This document shows positions 1 through 8,142 of a DNA stretch of 64,000 nucleotides, one piece after another. Source of the DNA: an uncultured Clostridia bacterium (lineage in GTDB: Bacteria > Bacillota > Clostridia > TANB77 > CAG-508). Within the stretch, counting starts at the first letter, position 1; the number at the start of each line of letters is the position of its first letter. A model generated the notes under the pieces. That model saw nothing but the letters and a program-made list of their open reading frames with translations, did no database searches and was not told the origin of the DNA. Position numbers and translations under genes: made by a program. The stretch covers positions 62,001-126,000 of the forward strand of contig CAOMRW010000001.1 of NCBI GenBank assembly GCA_948485625.1, read 5' to 3'.

Positions 1-1
1 T

Positions 2-517
2 GTTAAAGATATTTTATTATTAGCAAATTATGAAGGATGTCGTGCTGAAGAACTATGTTTTATATATACGAAGAAAGTTCATTTAAAAGATAATTATTTT
101 GTTGCTGGATTAAAAACAGATAATGGAATCGATAGAGAAATACCTATACATCCTCTTATGAAACCTATTTTTGAAAAATATTACAATCCAAATAATGAAT
201 TTTTATTTATGAAAGAAAATGGCAAAAGATTATTCTATGCAGATTATAATAATTATTATAACCATAAATTTATAGATAAGCACGAATTTGTAAAAGGAAA
301 AACTGCACATTGTGGAAGGCATGGATTAGAAACAGAATTGAAACGATTAAATATAAGGCCACAAATAATAAATTCTATAATTGGTCATAAGAATGGAAAT
401 ACTGGAGATGATATTTATAACCATGTTTCAATTGAAGAAAAATTAGAAGCAATAAAATTAGTAACATTTAAACCAGGAAAAATATATGTGTTAAACTCTG
501 AAAGAAAAACCTCGTAA
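2..517 (+). CDS. Tyrosine recombinase/phage integrase, C-terminal part (5' end outside window)
   Basis: The frame is open from base 2 to a TAA at 515-517, so the gene begins to the left of the window. The residues seen fit the catalytic domain of tyrosine recombinases: a GCRAEEL segment with the first catalytic Arg (box I), the REIPIHPLM strand region, an HCGRHGLET segment (the H-x-x-R box), IIGHKNG, and a YNHVS segment where Tyr is the expected nucleophile. It would cut and rejoin DNA during integration or excision of a mobile element. The usual HDLRHT is replaced by HCGRHG, a mild divergence. The matching element would lie to the left. Family assignment is firm; substrate unknown. Confidence 0.88.
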   Translation, partial: VKDILLLANYEGCRAEELCFIYTKKVHLKDNYFVAGLKTDNGIDREIPIHPLMKPIFEKYYNPNNEFLFMKENGKRLFYADYNNYYNHKFIDKHEFVKGKTAHCGRHGLETELKRLNIRPQIINSIIGHKNGNTGDDIYNHVSIEEKLEAIKLVTFKPGKIYVLNSERKTS

Positions 518-562
518 GACTTAATAAAACCTACTTAGTTAATAACAAACTAATAACAAATG

Positions 563-606
563 AAATGCAGCAAATCGGCAATATACTGATTTTACTGCAT
601 TTTTTT
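563..606 (+). terminator. Intrinsic terminator after the recombinase
   Basis: Arms aaatgcag and ctgcattt with inner aaatc/gattt pairing are followed by a T run. It lies 46 bases after the recombinase stop. Its T run overlaps the stop of the minus-strand leader-like ORF, so it may serve both strands. Confidence 0.7.
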
Positions 607-703
607 ATATATTTGTAATTCCTGCTAATATTAATAAAATTATTATTGTTATTACTAGTGCTATTAATGTTATACCTTTCTGTTTTCTAATTTTTTTATT
701 CAT
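605..703 (-). CDS. Orphan prepilin-like leader peptide, 32 aa
   Basis: Reading left from ATG at 701-703 gives 32 residues: a basic start (MNKKIRKQKG), then the hydrophobic stretch ITLIALVITIIILLILAG, then a stop at 605-607. An AGGAGG Shine-Dalgarno sits 6 bases upstream. The leader is nearly identical to the N-termini of five long prepilin-like genes in this window (ending at 11552, 13322, 22595, 24508 and 38934), but here nothing follows the membrane helix. It may be a gene cut down to its leader, or a real one-helix membrane microprotein. The retained ribosome binding site argues that it is translated. Confidence 0.6.
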   Translation of the reverse strand: MNKKIRKQKGITLIALVITIIILLILAGITNI

Positions 704-879
704 TTTTTCCTCCTCTTTTGTTCCTACAGCTTCATCCTGTAATTATACTATACTATATTTCTTTATCTTTATCAATATTATTTATTTATGATATATAATT
801 GTATTTTTCTTGTAACATTTTTGTAATATTTCTTGTAATATTCATATATTTTGCTATATTACAAAACAATAAAAGGAGC

Positions 880-989
880 TGTAAAAAGTCTGTAGTGGTG
901 ATAGGGGGCCAGGTCTTAAATCCCCATTTTTGTATAAAAAATGGGGATTTAAGACCTGGCCCCCTATCACCACTATAGACTTTTTTACA
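880..989. repeat. Long palindromic repeat, family A (about 52-bp arms)
   Basis: Two near-perfect inverted arms (880-931 and 936-989) enclose a 4-base loop, with one bulged T. The core reads ggggccaggtct ... agacctggcccc. A shorter relative lies at 50337-50371. It lies directly after the pepD stop and probably also terminates transcription. It looks like a dispersed palindromic unit rather than a gene-specific terminator, because the core recurs elsewhere. Confidence 0.85.
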
Positions 990-1003
990 TAATATTTTAG
1001 AAA

Positions 1004-2380
1004 TTAATTTGCTAAAAATTCTACTATCCATTTATCTGTTTTTTTAATAGATTCTATTTCTACACATTCTTTTGGCGTGTGTGCTCCTTGTATTTTTGGT
1101 GAAATGATTGCAATTTGAATATCTGGTATTTTCTGTTTAAAAAATCCTACTTCAACTGTGATATGTACAGCTTTTAAACTTGGCTTTTTTTCAAATGCTT
1201 TAAATGGATGTGTTTTTAATAAATCTTGTATTAGTTCACAATTTTCATCTGATTTAAATCCTGGTTGGGATCCTAAAATAGTAAATTTCATTTTATTTTC
1301 TATGCTATATTGTTTTATTATATTTAAGCATTCTTGTTCTTCTAACTCTCTTGAACTTCTCATTCCTATTTTAAATTGTCCACTTTTTAGGTTTATTACT
1401 CCTAAATTTATGGAAGTTGTAACTTCGTTTTTTAAATTCTGTTTTATAACTCCATGTGGAAATTTTGAAATACTGTCTAAAAATTTTTTTGTTTCTTTTG
1501 TATCTAATACTTTTTCTTCTTTTTTTTCTATCTGAAGATTTATTTCTATTTCAGGATATTTTTCCTTTAATTCTATTTGCATTTGTTTACAAATTTCTTT
1601 TACTTTATTTATATCAAAATCTGTATAGAATTTTGCATTTGCTTGTGAAGGGATTACATTAAATTTAGTTCCTCCCTCAAAGTCACTAATTTCTATGTCT
1701 GGTATTTGGTTTAATATTCTACAAATTTCTATATTGCTGTTTCCTCTATTTTTATCAATGTCAAATCCTGAATGTCCTCCTAGCATTCCTTTTAATTGAA
1801 TTTCATATTTATTTTTTCTTGTATGTTTTTTGAAATTATTTTCTCTTTTTAAAATAATATCATAAAAACATGCACTTTCTATAATGATTGTGTTTTCTTC
1901 AAATCCATCTAGATTTAATAGCCTTTTTCCTTTTAGCTCACTTGTATCAAAATTTATTGCACCTTTCATACTAGTTTCTTCACATGTTGTAAAAAGTGCC
2001 TCTATATTGCATGGAATATTACTATCTAAAATTGCTAATATTTGTGCTACTCCTATACCATTATCAGCTCCTAATGTTGTTCCGTCTGCTCTAATATATC
2101 CATTTTCTTCTATTATCTTAATAGAATCTGTATCAAAATTAAAGTCTTTCTCATTTTCTTTTTCACATACCATGTCTGTATGTGCTTGTAAAATAATTGG
2201 TTCTTTTTCAGATGTTTTCTTTTTTATTATAACATTATTGTATTCATCACATTTATAAAATAAATTTCTTTCTTTTGCAAACTTACATAAATATTTTGCT
2301 ATTTTTTCTTCTTTTCCAGATTCTCTTGGTATTTTAGCAATTTCTTTAAAAAATTTTATTGTTTCTATTTCTACTTTCAT
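1004..2380 (-). CDS. pepD: Aminoacyl-histidine dipeptidase (Xaa-His dipeptidase), M20 family
   Basis: The 458-residue protein is a cytosolic metallopeptidase that splits dipeptides and is normal length for PepD. Metal and catalytic motifs are visible: QAHTDMV near residue 67, ADGTTLGADNGIG near 98-110, TTCEETSMKGA near 133 (the catalytic Glu pair), NLDGFEE near 156, and GMLGGHSGFDI near 200 at the start of the lid domain. The start overlaps the stop of the upstream GNAT-like gene by 4 bases (ATGA), so the two are translationally coupled and share the lysine riboswitch at 3559-3724. Peptide salvage under lysine control is an inference from this layout. Confidence 0.92.
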   Translation of the reverse strand: MKVEIETIKFFKEIAKIPRESGKEEKIAKYLCKFAKERNLFYKCDEYNNVIIKKKTSEKEPIILQAHTDMVCEKENEKDFNFDTDSIKIIEENGYIRADGTTLGADNGIGVAQILAILDSNIPCNIEALFTTCEETSMKGAINFDTSELKGKRLLNLDGFEENTIIIESACFYDIILKRENNFKKHTRKNKYEIQLKGMLGGHSGFDIDKNRGNSNIEICRILNQIPDIEISDFEGGTKFNVIPSQANAKFYTDFDINKVKEICKQMQIELKEKYPEIEINLQIEKKEEKVLDTKETKKFLDSISKFPHGVIKQNLKNEVTTSINLGVINLKSGQFKIGMRSSRELEEQECLNIIKQYSIENKMKFTILGSQPGFKSDENCELIQDLLKTHPFKAFEKKPSLKAVHITVEVGFFKQKIPDIQIAIISPKIQGAHTPKECVEIESIKKTDKWIVEFLAN

Positions 2381-3418
2381 CTTTCGTTCTCCTCTATTTC
2401 TTTCTTTAAATCTGGCATTGGTCCTACAAATTTTGGTACATCTTTTCTTGGAATTCTATTTCTTCCAATATTTTGTGTACCATTTCTTTCTAATTTCATA
2501 TCTTTTAATCGAATTTTAGAGCTTTCTACATGAATGTATTTTACTGTTCCTGCATCTGGGTCTTCCATCTGTGTTATCATATGGCATTCATCTTGTTTTA
2601 TTCTTTCTAATATGTTATCTAGCAGTATTTCATATTGCATATGTTCATCTATGTTTTCTTCTGTGTTGTATGAGAATATAGTTTCTAGTCTCTTTTCGTT
2701 TTCAGATACTGTTTCTGGAGTTAAAGGTATTTTAATAACATATGTTGGTGCTTCTACTAAGTGGTTTTCTTCATCTCTTACTGTATAAATGGCATCTAAC
2801 ACTGCTTCTAATCTTTGATTTTCTCCTAAATATCCATTTTTATAAATTTTTTCATTTCCATTTGCAAGAGCATATAAACTAGGTAGGTTTGTGCAGTCAA
2901 TTACTACATTTAAGTCTATATTTTCTTGTGGATTGTGACTTTTATATTTTTGGATTCCTAATATAGATGCTGAATATAGACTACTTCCTAATCCTTTATT
3001 TACTATATTTTCTCTTTGTCTTACAATTACACCAGTAATACTAAAAAATTTAACTCCTTCTTTAGGATAATATGGGTCTGTTGTTTCTACTGAATTATTT
3101 TCATGGTATTTAATTGTAACTACTCCTTCTAATTCTCCATTTTCTTTATCAAATGCTCCTAAAACTGGATAGTGTCTCATATTATATAACATCTGTTGTA
3201 CATCTGGTATATGAATATATGCTTCTTTCCCTTGATATTCATCATACAGTTGTGCTGCTTGTCTTACTAAATCTACTTTAGGAGCATTGTTTGGAACATT
3301 GGATATCTGAAAGTTGCAATACATCAAATTGAATATTGCTATTTCCTGTTTGTAATTGATATCCCTCTGTTATTAATTTGCATGCTTGTTGTAAGTTTTC
3401 TAATAAATTCTTGTTCAT
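2377..3418 (-). CDS. GNAT-like acyltransferase, apparent +1 frameshift near the N-terminus
   Basis: The well-marked start is ATG at 3416-3418 behind an AGGAGG site, but that frame stops after 46 codons (TAA at 3278). The long frame (to 2377) is open only from about 3366 and its first usable start, TTG at 3327, has no Shine-Dalgarno. Joining the two (1042 bases, one extra base) gives about 346 residues. The join most likely falls in GAT ATC CAA TGT, where one C too many would separate LSDI from NVPNNAPK. The body shows a GNAT motif A (KGLGSSLYSASILG) and motif B (NLPSLYALANGNEKIYKNGY). Acyl acceptor unknown. The gene directly follows a lysine riboswitch and overlaps pepD. It could be broken or a sequencing error. 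Confidence 0.6.
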
Positions 3419-3494
3419 AAATTTTCCTCCTTTAATTTGTTCTATTATATCTATTTTTATATAGAATGTTGAGATAGCTTTTCTATAAATACAA

Positions 3495-3527
3495 ATGGGT
3501 TTGTGAAATTAGCTTTCACAAACCCAT
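3495..3527 (-). terminator. Riboswitch expression-platform terminator
   Basis: A 14-bp perfect stem (atgggtttgtgaaa / tttcacaaacccat) lies between the lysine aptamer and the GNAT-like start. The minus-strand 5' arm contains GAAAGCU, complementary to the AGCUUUC 3' strand of the aptamer's P1 helix (3559-3565), so the two structures are mutually exclusive. The U tract is weak (UUUGUAUUUAU). Confidence 0.75.
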
Positions 3528-3558
3528 GAAAAATAAACTTAATATTCTTTGTTTGTTT

Positions 3559-3724
3559 GAAAGCTCCCCACAAATATTATTTGTGACAGTATAATACATA
3601 TTTTGCATTATCCCAACTGAAAAGTTACAGATTTTCTTTTCAATTTCGGCAATTTCTCCTTTCATATTTTTGCAATAATCTGATAACTAAAATATTACTT
3701 TTAAAAATTGCGACCTCTTTCTTT
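3559..3724 (-). promoter_or_regulatory. Lysine riboswitch (L-box aptamer)
   Basis: On the minus strand the conserved L-box core pieces appear in order: GAAAGAGGUCGC (5' P1 plus core), AAAAGUAAU, AUGAAAGGAGAAAUUGCCGAA, CAGUUGGG, ACUGUCACAAAUA and UGUGGGGAGCUUUC (3' P1). P1 pairs GAAAG with CUUUC. The downstream hairpin at 3495-3527 competes with P1's 3' strand, the usual arrangement for lysine-induced termination. The regulated genes are a GNAT-like protein and pepD, not a recognisable lysine biosynthesis or transport gene. Confidence 0.92.
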
Positions 3725-3739
3725 ATATGACTATCTATT

Positions 3740-3768
3740 ATTTTACCATTTTTTTATTAATTTGTCAA
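3740..3768 (-). promoter_or_regulatory. Sigma-A-type promoter of the lysine riboswitch transcript
   Basis: TTGACA at 3763-3768 and TAAAAT at 3740-3745 are separated by exactly 17 bases on the minus strand. The expected start point lies a few bases upstream of the aptamer's P1 helix, which fits. Confidence 0.8.
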
Positions 3769-3868
3769 ATGTATTAATCATTAGATTTATTTTTACTGCA
3801 TTGTAAATGCTTTTATTTTTCTACTCATTTTTTCATTAACACATTTTATTAACAATATAAAACATGTT

Positions 3869-3913
3869 AAAAGATAAAACTTTCTTATATTCTTAATAAG
3901 TGTTTTATCTTTT
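3869..3913 (-). terminator. Terminator after the DUF5050 gene
   Basis: Arms aaaagataaaac and gttttatctttt with an inner cttat/ataag pairing lie just after the stop at 3918. The minus-strand 3' arm ends in a T-rich run. Confidence 0.7.
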
Positions 3914-3917
3914 ATAT

Positions 3918-5081
3918 TTATAATGCTATTCTTTCTATTTTTATATCATCTAGATCTGTATTATCTATTTTATATCCATATCCTCCTAAAAAGTATTTGC
4001 ATTTGTTATAATTTTCAGCATTTTCTTTTTTATTATCTTCAAAGTTTATTGTATATGCTCCCTGTTGCTGATTATATAAATATGCTTTTCCATTTGATAT
4101 ATATTTTAAATCTGTTCCAAAGTTTGCTATTTTTCCAATTTCTTTTGCTTTTCCGTTTTTTGTAATTTCAAATAATGTGTATTCATCTTCAATCGAACCA
4201 TCATCTAATCTTCTTCTTATGTTTAAAAAAGTTTTTCCTTGAAATTTTTTTATTTGTCCAAAATATCCTATTATTATGTCTTCAGTTGTTTCTAAATTTA
4301 ATATATGCTTTGCTTCTTGACTTGAATAGTCTATGTAAATTAAATATTTATTTGATACATCTATTACAAATTTTCTTCCTTGAGTTAATTCTTTTGTTTC
4401 ACTTCCATCTTTATTTATGCAATACATTTTTCTGTCTTGATTTGTATAATATATTTTATCATTTTTTAAGTAAAAATAGTTCTTTACATTTTGTGCAATT
4501 TCTATAATTTCTTCTCCATCTTTATTCATTTTACATATATTCCCTTGTGGATTTTGGTTTAAGTCATCATATCCAATTTGTTTTACAAAATATATTTCAT
4601 CTTCTGTTATTAATAATTGTAATGATGCTTCTTCACATATTTTTTGTATATTTCCTTGTAAATCCACTTTATATATTCCTTTATCCATATAATAATATGG
4701 AATATAATATATATTTTCTCCATCAAAATACATTTTATTTATGTCATATTCTAATGTTATTATTTGTTTTGTTTTATTTTCTTCTAAGTTACATAAATAT
4801 ATTGTTTTTGATTCATTTTCATAAAATATTATTTGATTTCCTATTTTGCAAAATTTTCCTCCTTTTTGCATACTTTGTACTTTTTCTTCTTGTTCATTTG
4901 TTACATTTATATCTTCTTTTTCTTGTGTCATATTTTTATCTTCTTCTATTTCAATATAGTTTTCTTCTATTTTATGAAGTTTATTTGGATTTATTATTAC
5001 TATTAATATTGCTATTGCCATTAAAATCGTTAGAATAATTGTTAATATTATATTTCTTCTTTTTTCTTTCAAATTAATCAC
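3918..5081 (-). CDS. Membrane-anchored DUF5050-type beta-propeller protein
   Basis: The 387-residue protein starts with a short basic segment and a single membrane helix (about residues 10-30), then an acidic linker (about 35-70), then a domain of repeated short blades: YENESKTIYLCNLEE, DGENIYYIPYYY, DGEEIIEIAQNV, NDKIYYTNQ, SNGKAYLYNQ. This pattern is typical of DUF5050, predicted to fold as a beta-propeller outside the cell. The start is GTG at 5081 behind a weak AGAAAG site; an in-frame TTG nine bases on is possible. It has its own terminator and looks monocistronic. No enzymatic motif is seen, so the ligand is unknown. Confidence 0.7.
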   Translation of the reverse strand: MINLKEKRRNIILTIILTILMAIAILIVIINPNKLHKIEENYIEIEEDKNMTQEKEDINVTNEQEEKVQSMQKGGKFCKIGNQIIFYENESKTIYLCNLEENKTKQIITLEYDINKMYFDGENIYYIPYYYMDKGIYKVDLQGNIQKICEEASLQLLITEDEIYFVKQIGYDDLNQNPQGNICKMNKDGEEIIEIAQNVKNYFYLKNDKIYYTNQDRKMYCINKDGSETKELTQGRKFVIDVSNKYLIYIDYSSQEAKHILNLETTEDIIIGYFGQIKKFQGKTFLNIRRRLDDGSIEDEYTLFEITKNGKAKEIGKIANFGTDLKYISNGKAYLYNQQQGAYTINFEDNKKENAENYNKCKYFLGGYGYKIDNTDLDDIKIERIAL

Positions 5082-5186
5082 ATTCTTTCTAGTATTTTTC
5101 TAGATTTATTCTACTATATCATAGCTAAAATTTCAATATTTTTTCATTTTAATTTTCTGCAAAAATCGACAAAAAATGATATAAAA

Positions 5187-5220
5187 AATGGAACATTTTT
5201 GTACTGTCCCACTTGTTTCA
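5187..5220. repeat. Palindromic repeat, family D, copy 1
   Basis: The segment aacatttttgtactgtccca recurs with one change (cactg for tactg) at 52990-53026 and 53950-53987. Short arms tggaaca/tgtttca flank it. The last bases supply the rseP stop codon, and the hairpin probably ends that transcript. Confidence 0.6.
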
Positions 5221-6466
5221 AAAAATCCTCAAAATATCATTATAAGTGATATACAAAGATAATGCTATTAATATTGAAAATCCAATCAATTGAATGTTTA
5301 TTTCTGTTTTTTCGTTTAATGGTTTTCTACGGATTGCTTCGATTATTAATATTAGAATTTTCCCTCCATCTAATGCTGGTATTGGTAATAGGTTTGTTAC
5401 TCCTAATGATAGTGAAATTAATGCTAACATATATATGAATTCTTTTATTCCACTTGTTTTAGCAACTACTTCTGATATTCCAACAGGTCCCATCATTTGG
5501 TCTACACTTACTCCTCCTGTGAATAATGTTTTTATATTGTCTATTATTGAAAATGCAAATTCTTTTGTTTCTATTCCTCCATATATTAAGTAATTGATAA
5601 TTTTATTTTCTGATTGTTTTAAGTTTACTCCTAAATAGTATGATGAGATATAGTCTGGCGTTAGTTCTATTGTTAATTCTTTACCATTTCTGTCTATTGT
5701 TAATAGCATTGTATTTAGTCCTTTTTGTCCTATTGTTTCTATTATTTTGTTTGTGTTTCCATTTACATTTTCATTGTTTATTTTTACTATTTTGTCATTT
5801 GCTTTTATTCCTTGTTTTTCTGCACTACTTCCTTTTTCTATTGCTAGAATTTTGCAATTTTCTCCTAAATACATTCCTGTGCTTTTGTTTTTTATTTCTG
5901 TAGGTTTTATATTGTATTCTAATATTTCTCCATTTCTGTCTATTTTTATTCTTATTTCTTCTCCATTTGATTTTTCCATTACTTTGTTTAAGTCATATTT
6001 GCTTTTTATCTTTTTTCCATTAAGTTCTATTATTTTGTCATTGTGTTGTAATCCTATCTCTTGTGATACATATCCATCTAATGTTGTATCTATTTGATTT
6101 GTAACATATGTATTTGATGAAGACATTAAAATAAAATATACTAATAATCCAAATATTATATTTACAGTTGCTCCTGCAATTACTATTGCTATTCTTCTAG
6201 GGATACTTGCTTTTGAGAAAGAACCTTCATTCTCTGACCTTTCTTCTTCTCCTTCCATGCTACAAAATCCACCGTAATGGTATTAGTCTTAGTGCATATT
6301 TAGTTTCTTTTCCTTGTTTTCTCCATATTGTTGGTCCAAATCCTATTGCAAATTCATTTACTTTTACTTTGCATATTTTTGCAACAATTAAGTGTCCTGC
6401 TTCATGTATTAATATTAAAAATCCTAGTAAAAATATTATTTTTATGGCTGATATTATTATTGTCAA
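5218..6466 (-). CDS. rseP: RIP metalloprotease RseP (site-2 protease), frameshift at an in-frame CGG
   Basis: Intramembrane zinc protease that cuts transmembrane anti-sigma factors. The TTG start at 6466 has AGGAGG seven bases upstream. Frame 1 encodes the first helix with HEAGH (residues 21-25) and runs to IPLRWIL-stop; frame 2 continues with MEGEEERSENEGSF, two PDZ-like regions and NLLPIPALDGGK with the third zinc ligand Asp. The family has IPLGGF-x-x-MEGE here. At codon 65, TTA CGG TGG, skipping the C gives L-G-G-F-C-S-MEGE and restores the family sequence. The total is 1249 bases, one more than 416 codons. In the usual cluster rseP follows dxr; dxr is absent here. Either recoding at CGG (see findings) or a one-base insertion. 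Confidence 0.9.
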
Positions 6467-6490
6467 ATTACTTCCTCCTTTAACAGTGAT

Positions 6491-6513
6491 AAGGGAACAT
6501 TCCTCTTTCCCTT
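6491..6513 (-). terminator. Short hairpin between cdsA and rseP
   Basis: Arms aagggaa and ttccctt sit between the cdsA stop and the rseP ribosome binding site. There is no clear U run, so it may be an attenuating or mRNA-processing hairpin rather than a full terminator. Confidence 0.4.
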
Positions 6514-6517
6514 TCTT

Positions 6518-7321
6518 TTACAATAATGTGAATAACATATATGCAAATGGTGCTATAAATAGTACACTGTCTATTCTGTCTAACATTCCTCCATGTCCTG
6601 GTAATAAATTACTATAGTCTTTTATATCTACATATCTTTTTATGCTTGATGCTGAAAAGTCTCCTAATTGTCCTATTAAACTTAGAACGATTCCTGATAT
6701 TCCTATTATGAAATATGAATATTCAAATGAAAATCCTTCATTTAATATAAATGTATATATTAACATTGTTATTACTGCTCCAATAGTTCCTGCTATGCAT
6801 CCTTCTATTGATTTTTTAGGACTTACTTTACTAAATTTGTGTTTTCCAAATCTGATTCCTACACTGTATGCAAATACATCTGTTCCTAATGATACAAGGA
6901 TTACATATCCTAATAGTATTTTTCCATTTTCCATTCCATTTATTAATGATAAAAACATTGAGAATACTGGTATATAACATATTCCTAGTAATGTGTATGC
7001 CATATCTTTAAATGTTGTTTTCATATCTGTTGCAATTACTTGTGCAAATAATATTAATAATATTGTTGGTATTGAGAACATTAATATTTGTAATAAGTAT
7101 TGTTCTGGAATAAAGTTAATAATTGCTACTATAATGCAACTTAAATATCCTATCCATTTTATTGGTTTGCATACTTTTGATATTGCTCTTAAATATTCAT
7201 CCATTGCGAATATAGCTATAATTGTAAATAATATTCCTGTAATCAAATTGCTTGGTATTATTAATATTACCAATAGTGCTAAACATACTATAAATCCAGA
7301 TGTTATTCTTTTAAAATCCAT
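6518..7321 (-). CDS. cdsA: Phosphatidate cytidylyltransferase
   Basis: Makes CDP-diacylglycerol from phosphatidate and CTP in the membrane. The protein is almost all hydrophobic helices (about eight) and carries the signature near the C-terminus: SPKKSIEGCIAG, then the SASSIKR, KDYSNLLPGHGG and MLDRIDS segments, the classic CDS motif with its aspartates. I prefer ATG at 7321 (267 aa) to the one three codons earlier because the GAAGGA site lies nine bases before it. It is 20 bases downstream of uppS and followed by rseP, matching the conserved order minus dxr. Confidence 0.93.
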   Translation of the reverse strand: MDFKRITSGFIVCLALLVILIIPSNLITGILFTIIAIFAMDEYLRAISKVCKPIKWIGYLSCIIVAIINFIPEQYLLQILMFSIPTILLILFAQVIATDMKTTFKDMAYTLLGICYIPVFSMFLSLINGMENGKILLGYVILVSLGTDVFAYSVGIRFGKHKFSKVSPKKSIEGCIAGTIGAVITMLIYTFILNEGFSFEYSYFIIGISGIVLSLIGQLGDFSASSIKRYVDIKDYSNLLPGHGGMLDRIDSVLFIAPFAYMLFTLL

Positions 7322-7341
7322 ATTTTTCATTCCTTCGTTTT

Positions 7342-8049
7342 TTATTTTGCTCCAAATTTTCTATTTCTATTTTGGTATTTTTCTATTGCTTCATCTAAGT
7401 CTTTTTCATTGAAATCTGGCCAATTTTTTTCTATAAATAAAAATTCTGCATATACTAATTGCCATGGTAAGAAATTGCTTAATCTTATTTCTCCACTTGT
7501 TCTTATTAATAAGTCTGGGTCTGGCTGTCCTTTTGTATATAAGTTATTTGTTATTGTTTGTTCATTTATGTCTTCAATTTCTATTTCTTTATTTTTTACT
7601 TTTTCTGTTATGTTTTTTACTGCTGAGATTATCTCATCTCTTCCTCCATAATTTAATGCTATATTAAATGTTATTCCTGTATTGTTTTTTGTTCTTTCCA
7701 TACATTTTTCTATACTATTTTTCATTTTTTCTGATAGGCCATTTCTATTTCCTATTATTTTTACTTTTATATTTTCTGAATCTGCTCTTTTACTATAGTC
7801 ATCTAAATAACTTTGGAATAATTTCATTAATGTAGAAACTTCTTCTTCTGTTCTTTTCCAATTTTCTGTTGAAAATGCATATACTGTTATATGTTTTATT
7901 CCAATTTTATTTGCATATCTCACTATTTTTTCTAGTGTTTTTGCTCCTTCTTTATGTCCTAAACTTACTGGTAATCCCTTGTCTTTAGCCCATCTTCTGT
8001 TTCCATCCATTATTATTGCAATATGTTTAGGTAAATTTTCTTGTTCCAT
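7342..8049 (-). CDS. uppS: Isoprenyl transferase (undecaprenyl diphosphate synthase)
   Basis: Adds isopentenyl units to farnesyl diphosphate to make the C55 lipid carrier for cell wall precursors. HIAIIMDGNRRWAK near residue 10 holds the catalytic Asp in the DGN motif; YAFSTENWKR (about 69-78) and RTSGEIRLSNF (about 194) are the other conserved boxes. RTSGE replaces the more usual RTGGE. The start at 8049 (235 aa) is set by AGGAGG six bases upstream; a longer frame would begin inside the palindromic repeat at 8061-8141. ispA, which makes its substrate, lies immediately upstream. Confidence 0.94.
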   Translation of the reverse strand: MEQENLPKHIAIIMDGNRRWAKDKGLPVSLGHKEGAKTLEKIVRYANKIGIKHITVYAFSTENWKRTEEEVSTLMKLFQSYLDDYSKRADSENIKVKIIGNRNGLSEKMKNSIEKCMERTKNNTGITFNIALNYGGRDEIISAVKNITEKVKNKEIEIEDINEQTITNNLYTKGQPDPDLLIRTSGEIRLSNFLPWQLVYAEFLFIEKNWPDFNEKDLDEAIEKYQNRNRKFGAK

Positions 8050-8060
8050 TTCTATCCTCC

Positions 8061-8141
8061 TGTGACAAAAGGGGCGTTCCTTTTTGTCACATTTATTTTT
8101 TATATTAATTTGTGACAAAAAGGGACGCCCCTTTTGTCACA
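8061..8141. repeat. Palindromic repeat, family C, copy 1
   Basis: Two 31-base arms (8061-8091 and 8111-8141), inverted with one mismatch, start with tgtgacaaaa and end with ttttgtcaca. Each arm is itself partly palindromic. The repeat sits between the ispA stop and the uppS ribosome binding site. A relative with gggac cores lies at 35260-35413. Confidence 0.85.
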
Positions 8142-8142
8142 T

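Noticed and set aside
786..1031. 81-codon minus-strand ORF
   Set aside because: It runs through the family A palindrome and overlaps the pepD 3' end; no ribosome binding site.
3923..5038. Long plus-strand hydrophobic ORFs opposite the DUF5050 gene
   Set aside because: They are antisense shadows; AT-rich coding strands give Leu/Phe-rich antisense frames throughout the window.
8050..8118. N-terminal extension of uppS
   Set aside because: It would be translated from the palindromic repeat; AGGAGG before 8049 sets the start.
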